The notes beneath the pieces are model-generated. The model saw only the letters and a list, made by a program, of their open reading frames with translations. It had not been told where the DNA came from and searched no databases. A stretch of 64,000 bases of DNA from Dryocosmus kuriphilus (lineage: Eukaryota > Arthropoda > Insecta > Hymenoptera > Cynipidae): NCBI GenBank assembly GCA_038277395.1, contig CM076190.1, positions 247,051,256 to 247,115,255 of the forward strand, written 5' to 3'. Shown here in pieces: positions 47,383 through 63,606 of the stretch. Within the stretch, counting starts at the first letter, position 1. Every line of letters starts with the position of its first letter. The translations under genes were made by a program, and so were the position numbers.

Positions 47383-48345
47383 AGGACTCGAGTCAACCAG
47401 TCATAGGCAGTATAGTGTATAAAACATTAGTAGAAAATGCAACCCTTTTTACGCAGGTGTACTGGAAAAAGAAATTGAACAGGGTATTATTTTCATTAAT
47501 TTTAAATTTACCGCTAAAAAGGTCCAAAAATTTCAAATTTCCAAAATGGTGGAACTGTCAGATTCAAATAAACCCAGATAAACATAACCTATCCATATTT
47601 AACAGAAATATTCAAAATCACCAATCAAAATAAGTTGACAAGCCCAATTGTAAATAGAAAATGCAAATAAAATAACTACATCATCATTAAGTTACGTGCA
47701 AGTGAAATTTCTAGTGTAAGTAGAGGTGAGAATTAAAATTTTCTTCCACTAGAGTAAAGATAACAAGTGTCACCGCTTAACAACAAGTTTTCAAGAAACC
47801 AAAATTACAATTAAATAAAAAATCTCATGATTAGTCAGAAAAAAATTGGAGCCAATACGTCCCCGAAGAATTTCTTCCAGAAGGTTAGCCAACACAAGAA
47901 TAAATTTTGCACTCCTCGGTAAGTAAATGAATATGCTATTTTTAATAATTATTTACTTAGTTATTTCATACAATCAATGCATTCAATATAAATTTTCGTT
48001 AAATTTCAAGTTACAATTGTTGAAGGACATTAAGTATTCAAAAATTGTTAATCGCAATATCGCAGCTTATTTGGAAGTTAAAATAGTGTTTCAGAAAAGA
48101 AAAATAACAAAATACTCATTATTAAACCTTAAAAAATAATATAAAAGTATAATAAATAATTTAATTTTCTTAAACACGAATATTTAAGAATTGATGTATT
48201 TTACAATAAAAAGTATCAGCATACATTCAATAAGCCACCTCCACAAACACTTTTAGAGAAGTAAAAGCCTAACCACATCGATTTGAAAATAGCCTATTTT
48301 TCTCAAATTTTTAACAACAGTTTTTACACACTAAGTTATCGAACA
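47383..48345 (+). repeat. Outer inverted-repeat segment, left copy
   Basis: Inverse of 62430-63374 at high identity over the full length. Small open frames (47415-47633, 47927-48139) exist in both copies; their conservation simply follows from the repeat and I do not call them genes. Part of it (47975-48430) also recurs directly at 52575-52990. Confidence 0.85.
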
Positions 48346-51300
48346 ATTGTTTCAACCTTATTCAAAGTGACTTGGGCTCCTTCCTTATGCTGAATAATAT
48401 CACTAAATTCGACAACAACTCTGGCGAACGATGCCTAAAAATTCTAGCAATGATAAAAGGTTTTGAAAATGGCTAATTTCGGTCGATTTTCACCAACAGT
48501 TTTTACACGCTAAGTTATCGAAGAATTGTTTCAATCTTCTTCAAATTCACTCGGCTCCTTCCTGATGCCGAATAATATCACTAAATTCGACAACAACTCT
48601 GGCGATCGATGCCTTAAAATTCTAGCAATAATAAAACGATTTTCAAATAGCTCATTTTTGTCAAATTTTTAACGAAGGTTTTTACAGAGTAACTTTTCGA
48701 AGAATCGTCTCAATCTTATTCCAAGTGACCCGGGCTGCTTCCTTATGCGTAATAATATCAAGAATGTCGGCCCCAAGTCTGGCGATCGATGCCTTAAAAT
48801 TCTAGCAATGATAAAATGTTTTGCAAATGGCTAATTTCGGTCGATTTTCACCAACAGTTTTTTACACGCTAAGTTATCGAAGAATTGTTTCAATCTTCTT
48901 CAAACTCACTCGGCTCCTTCTTGATGCCGAATAATATCACTAAATTCGACAACAACTCTGGCGAACGATGCCTTAAAATTCTAGCAGTGATAAAAGGTTT
49001 TGCAAATGGCTAATTTCGGTCGATTCTCACCAACAGTTTTTACACGCTAATTTATCGAAGAATTGTTTCAATCTTCTTCAAACTCACTCGGCTCCTTCTT
49101 GATGCCGAATAATATCACTAAATTCGACAACAACTCTGGCGAACGATGCCTTAAAATTCTAGCAGTGATAAAAGGTTTTGCAAATGGCTAATTTCGGTCG
49201 ATTCTCACCAACAGTTTTTACACGCTAAGTTATCGAAGAATTGTTTCAATCTTCTTCAAACTCACTCGGCTCCTTCTTGATGCCGAATAATATCACTAAA
49301 TTCGACAACAACTCTGGCGAACGATGCCTTAAAATTCTAGCAGTGATAAAAGGTTTTGCAAATGGCTAATTTCGGTCGATTCTCACCAACAGTTTTTACA
49401 CGCTAATTTATCGAAGAATTGTTTCAATCTTCTTCAAACTCACTCGGCTCCTTCCTGATGCCGAATAATATCACTAAATTCGGCAACAACTCTGGCGATC
49501 GATGCCTTAAAATTCTAGCAATGATAAAACATTTTGCAAATAGCTAATTTCGGTCGATTTTCACCAACAGTTTTTACACGCTAAGTTATCGAAGAATTGT
49601 TTCAATCTTCTTCAAACTCACTCGGCTCCTTCCTGATGCTGAATAATATCACTATATTCGACAACAACTCTGGCGAACGATGCCTTAAAATTTTAGCAAT
49701 GATAAAAGGTTTTGAAAATGGCTAATTTCGGTCGATTTTCACCAACAGTTTTTACACGCTAAGTTATCGAAGAATTGTTTCAATCTTCTTCAAATTCACT
49801 CGGCTCCTTCCTGATGCCGAATAATATCACTAAATTCGACAACAACTCTGGCGATCGATGCCTTAAAATTCTAGCAATAATAAAACGATTTTCAAATAGC
49901 TCATTTTTGTCAAATTTTTAACGAAGGTTTTTACAGAGTAACTTTTCGAAGAATCGTCTCAATCTTATTCCAAGTGACCCGGGCTGCTTCCTTATGCGTA
50001 ATAATATCAAGAATGTCGGCCCCAAGTCTGGCGATCGATGCCTTAAAATTCTAGCAATGATAAAACATGTTGCAAATAGCTAATTTCGGTCGATTTTCAC
50101 CAACAGTTTTTACACGCTAATTTATCGAAGAATTGTTTCAATCTTCTTCAAACTCACTCGGCTCCTTCCTGATGCCGAATAATATCACTAAATTCGGCAA
50201 CAACTCTGGCGAACGATGCCTTAAAATTCTAGCAGTGATAAAAGGTTTTGCAAATGGCTAATTTCGGTCGATTCTCACCAACAGTTTTTACACGCTAATT
50301 TATCGAAGAATTGTTTCAATCTTCTTCAAACTCACTCGGCTCCTTCCTGATGCCGAATAATATCACTAAATTCGGCAACAACTCTGGCGATCGATGCCTT
50401 AAAATTCTAGCAATGATAAAACATTTTGCAAATAGCTAATTTCGGTCGATTTTCACCAACAGTTTTTACACGCTAAGTTATCGAAGAATTGTTTCAATCT
50501 TCTTCAAACTCACTCGGCTCCTTCCTGATGCTGAATAATATCACTATATTCGACAACAACTCTGGCGAACGATGCCTTAAAATTTTAGCAATGATAAAAG
50601 GTTTTGAAAATGGCTAATTTCGGTCGATTTTCACCAACAGTTTTTACACGCTAAGTTATCGAAGAATTGTTTCAATCTTCTTCAAATTCACTCGGCTCCT
50701 TCCTGATGCCGAATAATATCACTAAATTCGACAACAACTCTGGCGATCGATGCCTTAAAATTCTAGCAATAATAAAACGATTTTCAAATAGCTCATTTTT
50801 GTCAAATTTTTAACGAAGGTTTTTACAGAGTAACTTTTCGAAGAATCGTCTCAATCTTATTCCAAGTGACCCGGGCTGCTTCCTTATGCGTAATAATATC
50901 AAGAATGTCGGCCCCAAGTCTGGCGATCGATGCCTTAAAATTCTAGCAATGATAAAATGTTTTGCAAATGGCTAATTTCGGTCGATTTTCACCAACAGTT
51001 TTTACACGCTAAGTTATCGAAGAATTGTTTCAATCTTCTTCAAACTCACTCGGCTCCTTCTTGATGCCGAATAATATCACTAAATTCGACAACAACTCTG
51101 GCGAACGATGCCTTAAAATTCTAGCAGTGATAAAAGGTTTTGCAAATGGCTAATTTCGGTCGATTCTCACCAACAGTTTTTACACGCTAATTTATCGAAG
51201 AATTGTTTCAATCTTCTTCAAACTCACTCGGCTCCTTCCTGATGCCGAATAATATCACTAAATTCGGCAACAACTCTGGCGATCGATGCCTTAAAATTCT

Positions 51301-52570
51301 AGCAATGATAAAACATTTTGCAAATAGCTAATTTCGGTCGATTTTCACCAACAGTTTTTACACGCTAAGTTATCGAAGAATTGTTTCAATCTTCTTTCAA
51401 ACTCACTCGGCTCCTTCCTGATGCTGAATAATATCACTATATTCGACAACAACTCTGGCGAACGATGCCTTAAAATTTTAGCAATGATAAAAGGTTTTGA
51501 AAATGGCTAATTTCGGTCGATTTTCACCAACAGTTTTTACACGCTAAGTTATCGAAGAATTGTTTCAATCTTCTTCAAATTCACTCGGCTCCTTCCTGAT
51601 GCCGAATAATATCACTAAATTCGACAACAACAACTCTGGCGATCGATGCCTTAAAATTCTAGCAATAATAAAACGATTTTCAAATAGCTCATTTTTGTCA
51701 AATTTTTAACGAAGGTTTTTACAGAGTAACTTTTCGAAGAATCGTCTCAATCTTATTCCAAGTGACCCGGGCTGCTTCCTTATGCGTAATAATATCAAGA
51801 ATGTCGGCCCCAAGTCTGGCGATCGATGCCTTAAAATTCTAGCAATGATAAAACATGTTGCAAATAGCTAATTTCGGTCGATTTTCACCAACAGTTTTTA
51901 CACGCTAATTTATCGAAGAATTGTTTCAATCTTCTTCAAATTCACTCGGCTCCTTCCTGATGCCGAATAATATCACTAAATTCGACAACAACTCTGGCGA
52001 TCGATGCCTTAAAATTCTAGCAATAATAAAACGATTTTCAAATAGCTCATTTTTGTCAAATTTTTAACGAAGGTTTTTACAGAGTAACTTTTCGAAGAAT
52101 CGTCTCAATCTTATTCCAAGTGACGGGCTGCTTCCTTATGCGTAATAATATCAAGAATGTCGGCCCCAAGTCTGGCGATCGATGCCTTAAAATTCTAGCA
52201 ATGATAAAACATGTTGCAAATAGCTAATTTCGGTCGATTTTCACCAACAGTTTTTACACGCTAATTTATCGAAGAATTGTTTCAATCTTCTTCAAACTCA
52301 CTCGGCTCCTTCCTGATGCCGAATAATATCACTAAATTCGGCAACAACTCTAGTGATCGATGCCTTAAAATTCTAGCAGTGATAAAAGGTTTTGCAAATG
52401 GCTAATTTCGTTTGATTCTCACCAACAGTTTTTACACGCTAAGTTATCGAAGAATTGTTTCAATCTTCTTCAAACTCACTCGGCTCCTTCCTGATGCTGA
52501 ATAATATCACTATATTCGACAACAACTCTGGCGATCGATGCCTTGAAATTTTAGCAATGATAAAGCGATT
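48345..52570 (+). repeat. ~178-bp satellite array, left arm
   Basis: About 24 units of 177-180 bp, with two sub-types: A (CTAATTTCGGTCGATTTTCA.., CAACAACTCTGGCG) and B (CTCATTTTTGTCAAATTTTT.., GGCCCCAAGTCTGGCG). B units follow runs of A units, giving a higher-order pattern. Some stretches of several units are repeated almost exactly (e.g. 49550-50040 and 50435-50940), showing recent block duplication. Confidence 0.92.
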
Positions 52571-52574
52571 TGTA

Positions 52575-52990
52575 ATCAATGCATTCAAAATGAATTTTCG
52601 TTAAGTTTCAAATTACAATTTTTGAAGGACATTAATTATTCAAAAATTGTTAATCGCATTATCGCAGCTTATTTGGCAGCGAAAGGAGTGTTTCAGAAAA
52701 GAAAAATAAGAAAGTACTCATTATTAAGCGTGAAAATAGTAATGTAAAAAAATATTTAAAAATTAAATTTTCTTTAATCCGCATATTTGAGAATTGATGC
52801 ATTTTACAATAAAAAGTGTCAGCATACATTCAATAAGGCACCTCTACAAACACTTTTAGACAAGTAAAAGCCTAACCAAATCGATTGGAAAATAGCCTAT
52901 TTTGCTCAAATTTTTTCAATCTTATTCAGAGTGACTACGGCTCCTTCTTTATGCGAAATAATATCAGGAAGTTCAGCGGCAGCTCACTCA
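52575..52990 (+). repeat. Partial direct copy of the outer segment
   Basis: Matches 47975-48430 in the same direction (AATCAATGCATTCAA, then TTGTTAATCGCA, then CACTTTTAGA) with clear divergence, and ends in a satellite-like piece just before the transposase stop. Confidence 0.8.
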
Positions 52991-53039
52991 GGAAGCATTA
53001 ACGAGAATTTTAGGAAATTTTACAAAAAATTGTGCAAAT

Positions 53040-55255
53040 TCAGCGAATTTGGTGTTCAAAGATCGCACCCTCCGCTGCAATGCATCTTCGCAATCGCTTC
53101 TCTACCTCTTCTTCTGTTACTTTTCGCAGAACTTGGGGCTCAATTTCTGTTGTTACTTCCACAATGCTGTTCCGTAAGTGTCCGAGGTCCAGGAAGCGAT
53201 CGTAGCTATACAGCTTTGACTTAACGTATCCCCATAGGAAGAAGTCTAGTGGCGTTAAGTCTGGTGATCGTGGAGCCCATTGGATTGTTGGACTGAATCG
53301 TCCGATCCATCTACGATCAAAGAGGTCATTGAGAAGATCGCGGACAAATCGGGCTGTGTGAGGTGCTGCGCCATCCTGTTGCCACCAAATATCCTATTGA
53401 ATTAATAATAATATTTAAAGAATCTTTAAGGGCAGACATATGTATTAAAATGTGGACAAAGTTTTTCATGACAGTAGTAACTCACAATGTCTTGATTGGC
53501 TTCTCCCAACGCTTCTTCGACTGCAGGGCCGATTTCATTGTGAATCATCTCCACATATTTTTCGGCTGTAAGATTCCCTTCAATGAAAAATGGCCCTATG
53601 AGCTTATCACCCAGTATTCCGCACCAAACATTCAGTTTTTGAGGATACTGCGAATGAGTAGGGACCACTGTAAACGGGTTTTCCGTAGCCCAAGTACGCA
53701 TATGTTGCACGTTTCTTGCTCCATGTAGTGTGAATGTGCTCTCGTCTGTATATAAAATTCGAGACTTCACGGTTGGATCTGCGTCAAACATTTCGACCAG
53801 TAGCATAGCCATCTCGTATCGTTTCCTGTGGTCATTTTCTGTTAAAATTTGCCCATTTCTGACTTTGTAAGGGAAATATCCTTACTTTTTCAGAACTTTC
53901 AGGACGTAACTCTTTGAGATGCCAAGCTCTCTGGCGATTTGACGGCTCGTAGAATGATGATCCATTTCAACCATAGCGCATATTCTTATTCGCAGTTCCT
54001 GATTGAATACATCATTACGACTTCTGCCCTATAATAAATAGTTATGCAAGAGTAAGTACTAGGGTTGACCAAAAAAGTTTTTTTTTTTAAATGCTACCTC
54101 TACAGATTTTTTTTCGTTTGGTGTCAAAATGACCCCTGATTTTTTTAAAATCTTAAAATAATTAAAATAATATTTAGATTTCCCGCAAGCCGGCTTATTT
54201 AAGGTGAATAAGGATCGCTACTCTACTAAATTCTTTGACTTTGGCATGGGAATATTGTATTGTTGCAAGTAAAATATATCATTCGTATTTTTGTCAGGAA
54301 TAACAAAAAATTTAGAGGTCTCACAAGCCGGTTTTTGCGAAATAAAGGATTATTTTACTCGATAATCTCTGCCAATGGATTTTTTATTTTGGCATGTACA
54401 CAGCGAACTTTTTTGAGGGAAATACATCTCTCAGATTTCGGGCAGAATTTTAAAAAAGTACAACGTTTAGGGGACCCTCTAACCCATTTTAATAAATAAG
54501 ATGACGAATTTTAAACAAACGATATTGGAAGTTTTTTTACCTAGACATACGTACAATATTTAATTTTTTCATTTCAAATATGCCTTTTTTGTTGCATTTA
54601 GGAAATGAGTTCGCTGTATACATACTAAAATAAAATAAAATCCAGTAGCAGATATTATTTTAATAAAATATTCCTTTTTGCGCAAAAACAGACTTGGAGG
54701 AAAAGTAAATATCTTTTTACTTCTGCAAAAAATACGAGTGATGTATTTCACTTAAAATCACACATTCTATTTATGCCAAATGCAAAGAATTTAGTGGCAA
54801 TGCTCACTTTACCTTAAATAAGCATTTTATTTTTTTAACCGGCTCGCTGTACATTTAAATATAGTTTTAAAATTCTAAACAAAATCAGGGGTCATTTTGA
54901 CACTAAAAGACACAATTTGTAGGGGTGGTATTTGAAAAAAAATAAAGCCTTTCTTGGACCACCCTAGTAAGTACGTTAACAAAAGGAGAATATTGCACAA
55001 GTGGTGCTGATAAAATTTCGATCAAAACTTTGCAACGCTACAAACACTCACATGATTACTTCTGTCAGTATGAGCTTCGTTTAGACGTCCATCATGTTGG
55101 AATTTGTTCAAACAGTTTTGAACTGTATGTAAAGATGGAACAGGACGATCCGGATACAAAGCAGCGAAATGGTCTCTAGCTGTACGAGCGCTGAAGCCCT
55201 GCAGCTGTTGAGTTACCAAAAAATTTTTTTCTTCTCTCGTATAAACAACTGGCAT
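53040..55255 (-). pseudogene. Mariner-like transposase with two introns and one in-frame stop
   Basis: Exons on the minus strand: 55255-55052, 54028-53486 and 53393-53040, all in phase 0, total 366 codons plus stop. Exon 1 holds a helix-turn-helix (MPVVYTREEKNFLVTQQLQG, TARDHFAALYPDRPVPS); exon 2 holds SRQIARELGISKSYVLKVL, a TAA at 53884-53882, and the first catalytic D (LYTDESTF); exon 3 holds WWQQDGAAPH and SPDLTPLDFF, giving D..42..D. Introns are GTGAGT..TATTATAG (54029-55051) and GTGAGT..TTCAATAG (53394-53485). The first intron carries a 909-bp foldback insertion and would be about 110 bp without it. The gene is close to intact apart from the one stop. It is related to, but distinct from, the copy at 2-838. 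Confidence 0.75.
54059..54967. mobile_element. 909-bp foldback element inside the transposase intron
   Basis: It begins CTAGGGTTGACCAAAAAAG and ends with the inverse (CTTGGACCACCCTAG), flanked by TAAGTA (54053-54058, 54968-54973). The inverted arms run almost to the middle (54060-54500 against 54540-54966), e.g. GGGGTCATTTTGACAC and its inverse. No credible protein is encoded. Confidence 0.8.
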
Positions 55256-55259
55256 TTTT

Positions 55260-55750
55260 AACGATTATTCCAGGTGAAAATTAAAATCAAAATGTTAAGA
55301 TATGTGCACAAACACAGTTTTGCAAGTAAGCGAAAATACAATACGATAAATTGCTACAAATATAGTCAAAGAATTCCTAAATCACTTTCCGATTTACTAA
55401 ATACACACTACAACTTCTCAAGAAAAAGCAATAAAGTCTATTTCCGCATGTTTCTACATGAAACAAAAGCTAGGGAACATTAGGCATTTAAACTTCATCA
55501 GTAGTCACATTCACGTAGTTAAGTGCTGAGTGGAAAAAAATAGTAGCAGATGCAAGGGAATGAAACTTTTTATAAGTCCGTAAATAGCAAGATAATAAAA
55601 GCAATAAAATAACGAATTCATGATTTTATTGGTCCATTAAATGTCCCTTCAAAAATAAAGAATAATTTCCTAATATACTTATTCTGTAAAATCATTATTT
55701 ACGGAGATATTAAATAAAGAATTTTCGCTTCCATGAATTTCGTGCATAAG
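55260..55750. other. Upstream region of the central transposase
   Basis: Between the transposase start and the right satellite array. It presumably includes its promoter, but I see no clear TATA box or terminal repeat. AT-rich, no other gene. Confidence 0.35.
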
Positions 55751-55754
55751 CAAG

Positions 55755-58700
55755 TAGTCGGGGTCACTTTGAATAAGATTGAGAGGATTCTTCGAAAAGT
55801 TACTCTGTAAAAACCGTCGTTAAAAATTTGACAAAAGTGAGCTATTTGAAAATCGTTTTATTATTGCTAGAATTTTAAGGCATCGATCGCCAGAGTTGTT
55901 GTCGAATTTAGTGATATTATTCGACATCAGGAAGGAGCCGAGTGAGTTTGAAGAAGATTGAAACAATTCTTCGATAACTTAGCGTATAAAAACTGTTGGT
56001 GAGAATCGACTGAAATTAGCCATTTGCAAAACCTTTTATGACTGCTAGAATTTTAAGGCATCGTTCGCCAGAGTTGTTGTCGAATATAGTGATATTATTC
56101 AGCATCAGGAAGGAGGAGCCGAGTGAGTTTGAAGAAGATTGAAACAATTCTTCGATAAATTAGCGTGTAAAAACTGTTGGTGAGAATCGACCGAAATTAG
56201 CCATTTGCAAAACCTTTTATCACTGCTGGAATTGTAAGGCATCGATCGCCAGAGTTGTTGCCGAATTTAGTGATATTATTCGGCATCAGGAAGGAGCCGA
56301 GTGAGTTTGAAGAAGATTGAAACAATTCTTCGATAAATTAGCGTGTAAAAACTGTTGGTGAGAATCGACCGAAATTAGCCATTTGCAAAACCTTTTATCA
56401 CTGCTAGAATTTTAAGGCATCGTTCGCCAGAGTTGTTGTCGAATATAGTGATATTATTCAGCATCAGGAAGGAGCCGAGTGAGTTTGAAGAAGATTGAAA
56501 CAATTCTTCGATAAATTAGCGTGTAAAAACTGTTGGTGAGAATCGACCAAAATTAGCCATTTGCAAAACCTTTTATCACTGCTGGAATTGTAAGGCATCG
56601 ATCGCCAGAGTTGTTGCCGAATTTAGTGATATTATTCGGCATCAGGAAGGAGCCGAGTGAGTTTGAAGAAGATTGAAACAATTCTTCGATAAATTAGCGT
56701 GTAAAAACTGTTGGTGAGAATCGACCGAAATTAGCCATTTGGAAAACCTTTTATCACTGCTAGAATTTTAAGGCATCGATCGCCAGAATTGGGGCCCACA
56801 TTCTTGATATTATTACGCGTAAGGAAGCAGCCCGGGTCACTTGGAATAAGATTGAGACGATTCTTCCAAAAGTTACTCTGTAAAAACCGTCGTTTAAAAT
56901 TTGACAAAAATGAGCTATTTGAAAATCGTTTTATTATTGCTAGAATTTTAAGGCATCGATCGCCAGAGTTGTTGTCGAATTTAGTGATATTATTCGGCAT
57001 CAAGAAGGAGCCGAGTGAGTTTGAAGAAGATTGAAACAATTCTTCGATAACTTAGCGTGTAAAAGCTGTTGGTGAAAATCGACCGAAATTAGCTATTTGC
57101 AACATGTTTTATCATTGCTAGAATTTTAAGGCATCGATCACCAGACTTGGGGCCGACATTCTGGATATTATTACGCATAAGGAAGCAGCCCGGGTCACTT
57201 GGAATAAGATTGAGACGATTCTTCCAAAAGTTACTCTGTAAAAACCGTCGTTTAAAATTTGACAAAAATGAGCTATTTGAAAATCGTTTTATTATTGCTA
57301 GAATTTTAAGGCATCGATCGCCAGAGTTGTTGTCGAATTTAGTGATATTATTCGGCATCAAGAAGGAGCCGAGTGAGTTTGAAGAAGATTGAAACAATTC
57401 TTCGATAACTTAGCGTGTAAAAGCTGTTGGTGAAAATCGACCGAAATTAGCTATTTGCAACATGTTTTATCATTGCTAGAATTTTAAGGCATCGATCACC
57501 AGACTTGGGGCCGACATTCTGGATATTATTACGCATAAGGAAGCAGCCCGGGTCACTTGGAATAAGATTGAGACGATTCTTCCAAAAGTTACTCTGTAAA
57601 AACCGTCGTTAAAAATTTGACAAAAATGAGCTATTTGAAAATCGTTTTATTATTGCTAGAATTTTAAGGCATCGATCGCCAGAGTTGTTGTCGAATTTAG
57701 TAATATTATTCGGCATCAAGAAGGAGCCGAGGCAGTTTGAAGAAGATTGAAACAATTCTTCGATAACTTAGCGTGTAAAAACTGTTGGTGAAAATCGACC
57801 GAAATTAGCTATTTGCAAAATGTTTTATCATTGCTAGAATTTTAAGGCATCGATCGCCAGAGTTGTTGTCGAATTTAGTGATATTATTCGGCATCAAGAA
57901 GGAGCCGAGTGAGTTTGAAGAAGATTGAAACAATTCTTCGATAACTTAGCGTGTAAAAACTGTTGGTGAAAATCGACCGAAATTAGCTATTTGCAACATG
58001 TTTTATCATTGCTAGAATTTTAAGGCATCGATCACCAGACTTGGGGCCGACATTCTGGATATTATTACGCATAAGGAAGCAGCCCGGGTCACTTGGAATA
58101 AGATTGAGACGATTCTTCCAAAAGTTACTCTGTAAAAACCGTCGTTAAAAATTTGACAAAAATGAGGTATTTGAAAATCGTTTTATTATTGCTAGAATTT
58201 TAAGGCATCGATCGCCAGAGTTGTTGTCGAATTTAGTAATATTATTCGGCATCAAGAAGGAGCCGAGGCAGTTTGAAGGAGATTGAAACAATTCTTCGAT
58301 AACTTAGCGTGTAAAAACTGTTGGTGAAAATCGACCGAAATTAGCCATTTGCAAAACCTTTTATCACTGCTAGAATTGTAAGGCATCGATCGCCAGAGTT
58401 GTTGCCGAATTTAGTGATATTATTCGGCATCAGGAAGGAGCCGAGTGAGTTTGAAGAAGATTGAAACAATTCTTCGATAACTTAGCGTGTAAAAGCTGTT
58501 GGTGAAAATCGACCGAAATTAGCTATTTGCAACATGTTTTATCATTGCTAGAATTTTAAGGCATCGATCACCAGACTTGGGGCCGACATTCTGGATATTA
58601 TTACGCATAAGGAAGCAGCCCGGGTCACTTGGAATAAGATTGAGACGATTCTTCCAAAAGTTACTCTGTAAAAACCGTCGTTAAAAATTTGACAAAAATG

Positions 58701-59583
58701 AGCTATTTGAAAATCGTTTTATTATTGCTAGAATTTTAAGGCATCGATCGCCAGAGTTGTTGTCGAATTTAGTAATATTATTCGGCATCAAGAAGGAGCC
58801 GAGGCAGTTTGAAGAAGATTGAAACAATTCTTCGATAACTTAGCGTGTAAAAACTGTTGGTGAAAATCGACCGAAATTAGCTATTTGCAAAATGTTTTAT
58901 CATTGCTAGAATTTTAAGGCATCGATCGCCAGAGTTGTTGTCGAATTTAGTGATATTATTCGGCATCAAGAAGGAGCCGAGTGAGTTTGAAGAAGATTGA
59001 AACAATTCTTCGATAACTTAGCGTGTAAAAACTGTTGGTGAAAATCGACCGAAATTAGCTATTTGCAACATGTTTTATCATTGCTAGAATTTTAAGGCAT
59101 CGATCACCAGACTTGGGGCCGACATTCTGGATATTATTACGCATAAGGAAGCAGCCCGGGTCACTTGGAATAAGATTGAGACGATTCTTCCAAAAGTTAC
59201 TCTGTAAAAACCGTCGTTAAAAATTTGACAAAAATGAGGTATTTGAAAATCGTTTTATTATTGCTAGAATTTTAAGGCATCGATCGCCAGAGTTGTTGTC
59301 GAATTTAGTAATATTATTCGGCATCAAGAAGGAGCCGAGGCAGTTTGAAGGAGATTGAAACAATTCTTCGATAACTTAGCGTGTAAAAACTGTTGGTGAA
59401 AATCGACCGAAATTAGCCATTTGCAAAACCTTTTTATCACTGCTAGAATTGTAAGGCATCGATCGCCAGAGTTGTTGCCGAATTTAGTGATATTATTCGG
59501 CATCAGGAAGGAGCCGAGTGAGTTTGAAGAAGATTGAAACAATTCTTCGATAAATTAGCGTGTAAAAACTGTTGGTGAAAATC
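55755..59583 (-). repeat. ~178-bp satellite array, right arm (first part)
   Basis: The same A and B unit types as 48345-52570, in the opposite direction, about 21 units. Block repeats of several units (e.g. 57790-58340 and 58860-59400) are nearly identical. Confidence 0.92.
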
Positions 59584-59584
59584 T

Positions 59585-62095
<2,511 letters not shown>

Positions 62096-62430
62096 GAAAT
62101 TAGCTATTTGCAACATGTTTTTATCATTGCTAGAATTTTAAGGCATCGATCACCAGACTTGGGGCCGACATTCTTAATATTATTGCGCATAAGGAAGCAG
62201 CCCGGGTCACTTGGAATAAGATTGAGACGATTCTTCCAAAAGTTACTCTGTAAAAACCGTCGTTAAAAATTTGACAAAAATGAGCTATTTGAAAATCGTT
62301 TTATCATTGCTAGAATTTTAAGGCATCGTTCGCCAGAGTTTTTGTCGAATTTAGTGATATTATTCAGCATAAGGAAGGAGCCTAAGTCACTTTGAATAAG
62401 GTTGAAACAATTGTTCGATAACTTAGTGTG
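62096..62430 (-). repeat. ~178-bp satellite array, right arm (last part)
   Basis: Two units continuing in register after the poly-C tract, then the transition into the outer segment. Confidence 0.9.
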
Positions 62431-63374
62431 TAAAAACTGTTGTTAAAAATTTGAGAAGAATAGGCTATTTTCAAATCGATGTGGTTAGGCTTTTACTTCT
62501 CTAAAAGTGTTTGTGGAAGTGGCTTATTGAAAGTATGCTGATACTTTTTATTGTAAAATGCATCAATTCTCAAATATTCGTGTTTAAGAAAATTAAATTA
62601 TTTATTATAATTTTATATTATTTTTTAAGGTTTAATAATGAGTATTTTGTTATTTTTCTTTTCTGAAACACTATTTTCACTGCCAAATAAGCTGCGATAT
62701 TGCGATTAACAATTTTTGAATACTTAATGTCCTTCAACAATTGTAACTTAAAATGTAACGAAAATTTATATTGAATGCATTGATTGTATGAAATAACTAA
62801 GTAAATAATTATTAAAAATAGCATATTCATTTACTTACTGAGGAGTGCAAAATTTATTCTTGTGTTGGCTAACCGTCTGGAAGAAATTCTTTGGGGACGT
62901 ATTGGCTCCAATTTTTTTCTGACTAATCATGAGATTTTTTATTTAATTGTAATTTTGGTTTCTTGAAAACTTGTTGTTAAGCGGCGACACTTGTTATCTT
63001 TACTCTAGTGGAAGAAAATTTTAATTCTCACCTCTACTTACACTAGAAATTTCACTTGCACGTAACTTAATGATGATTTAGTTATTTTATTTGCATTTTC
63101 TATTTACAATTGGGCTTGTCAACTTATTTTGATTTGTGATTTTGAATATTTCTGTGAAATATGGATAGGTTATGTTTATCTGTGTTTATTTGAATCTCAC
63201 AGTTCCACCATTTTGAAAATTTGAAATTTTTGGACCTTTTTAGCGGTAAATTTAAAATTAATGAAAATAACACCCTGTTCAATTTCTTTTTCCAGTACAC
63301 CTGTGTAAAAAGGGCTGCATTTTCTACTATTGTTTTATACACTATACTGCCTATGACTGGTTGACTCGAGTCCT
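62430..63374 (-). repeat. Outer inverted-repeat segment, right copy
   Basis: Inverse of 47383-48345. Small differences (substitutions and single-base changes) separate the copies, so the two arms are not a simple assembly duplicate. Confidence 0.85.
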
Positions 63375-63606
63375 TACTGTATATGACGATCATGTTAATA
63401 CTGATATGCCTTTTTTATAATTTAAGGATATGTGTCTAGCTTGCTGGTGTGATAAGTATGGGTTCGTTGTAATTGATAAAGATAGAAATGTTAATCAAGG
63501 CAGATATAGAAAGGGTTTTGATTGTTTTGTAAGTCTAGAAAAATGATATATACATATGTAATACCCAAATTAGAAACAGTCATACTTTAGACGTTGTTGT
63601 ATCAAC

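Noticed and set aside
47415..48139. Two small frames conserved in both arms of the 16-kb inverted repeat
   Set aside because: Conservation follows from the arms being copies of one another; substitutions show no coding bias that I can see, and there are no domains.
48345..52570. A CRISPR-like reading of the regular repeats
   Set aside because: Units of 178 bp are joined head to tail with no unique spacers; this is satellite DNA in a eukaryote.
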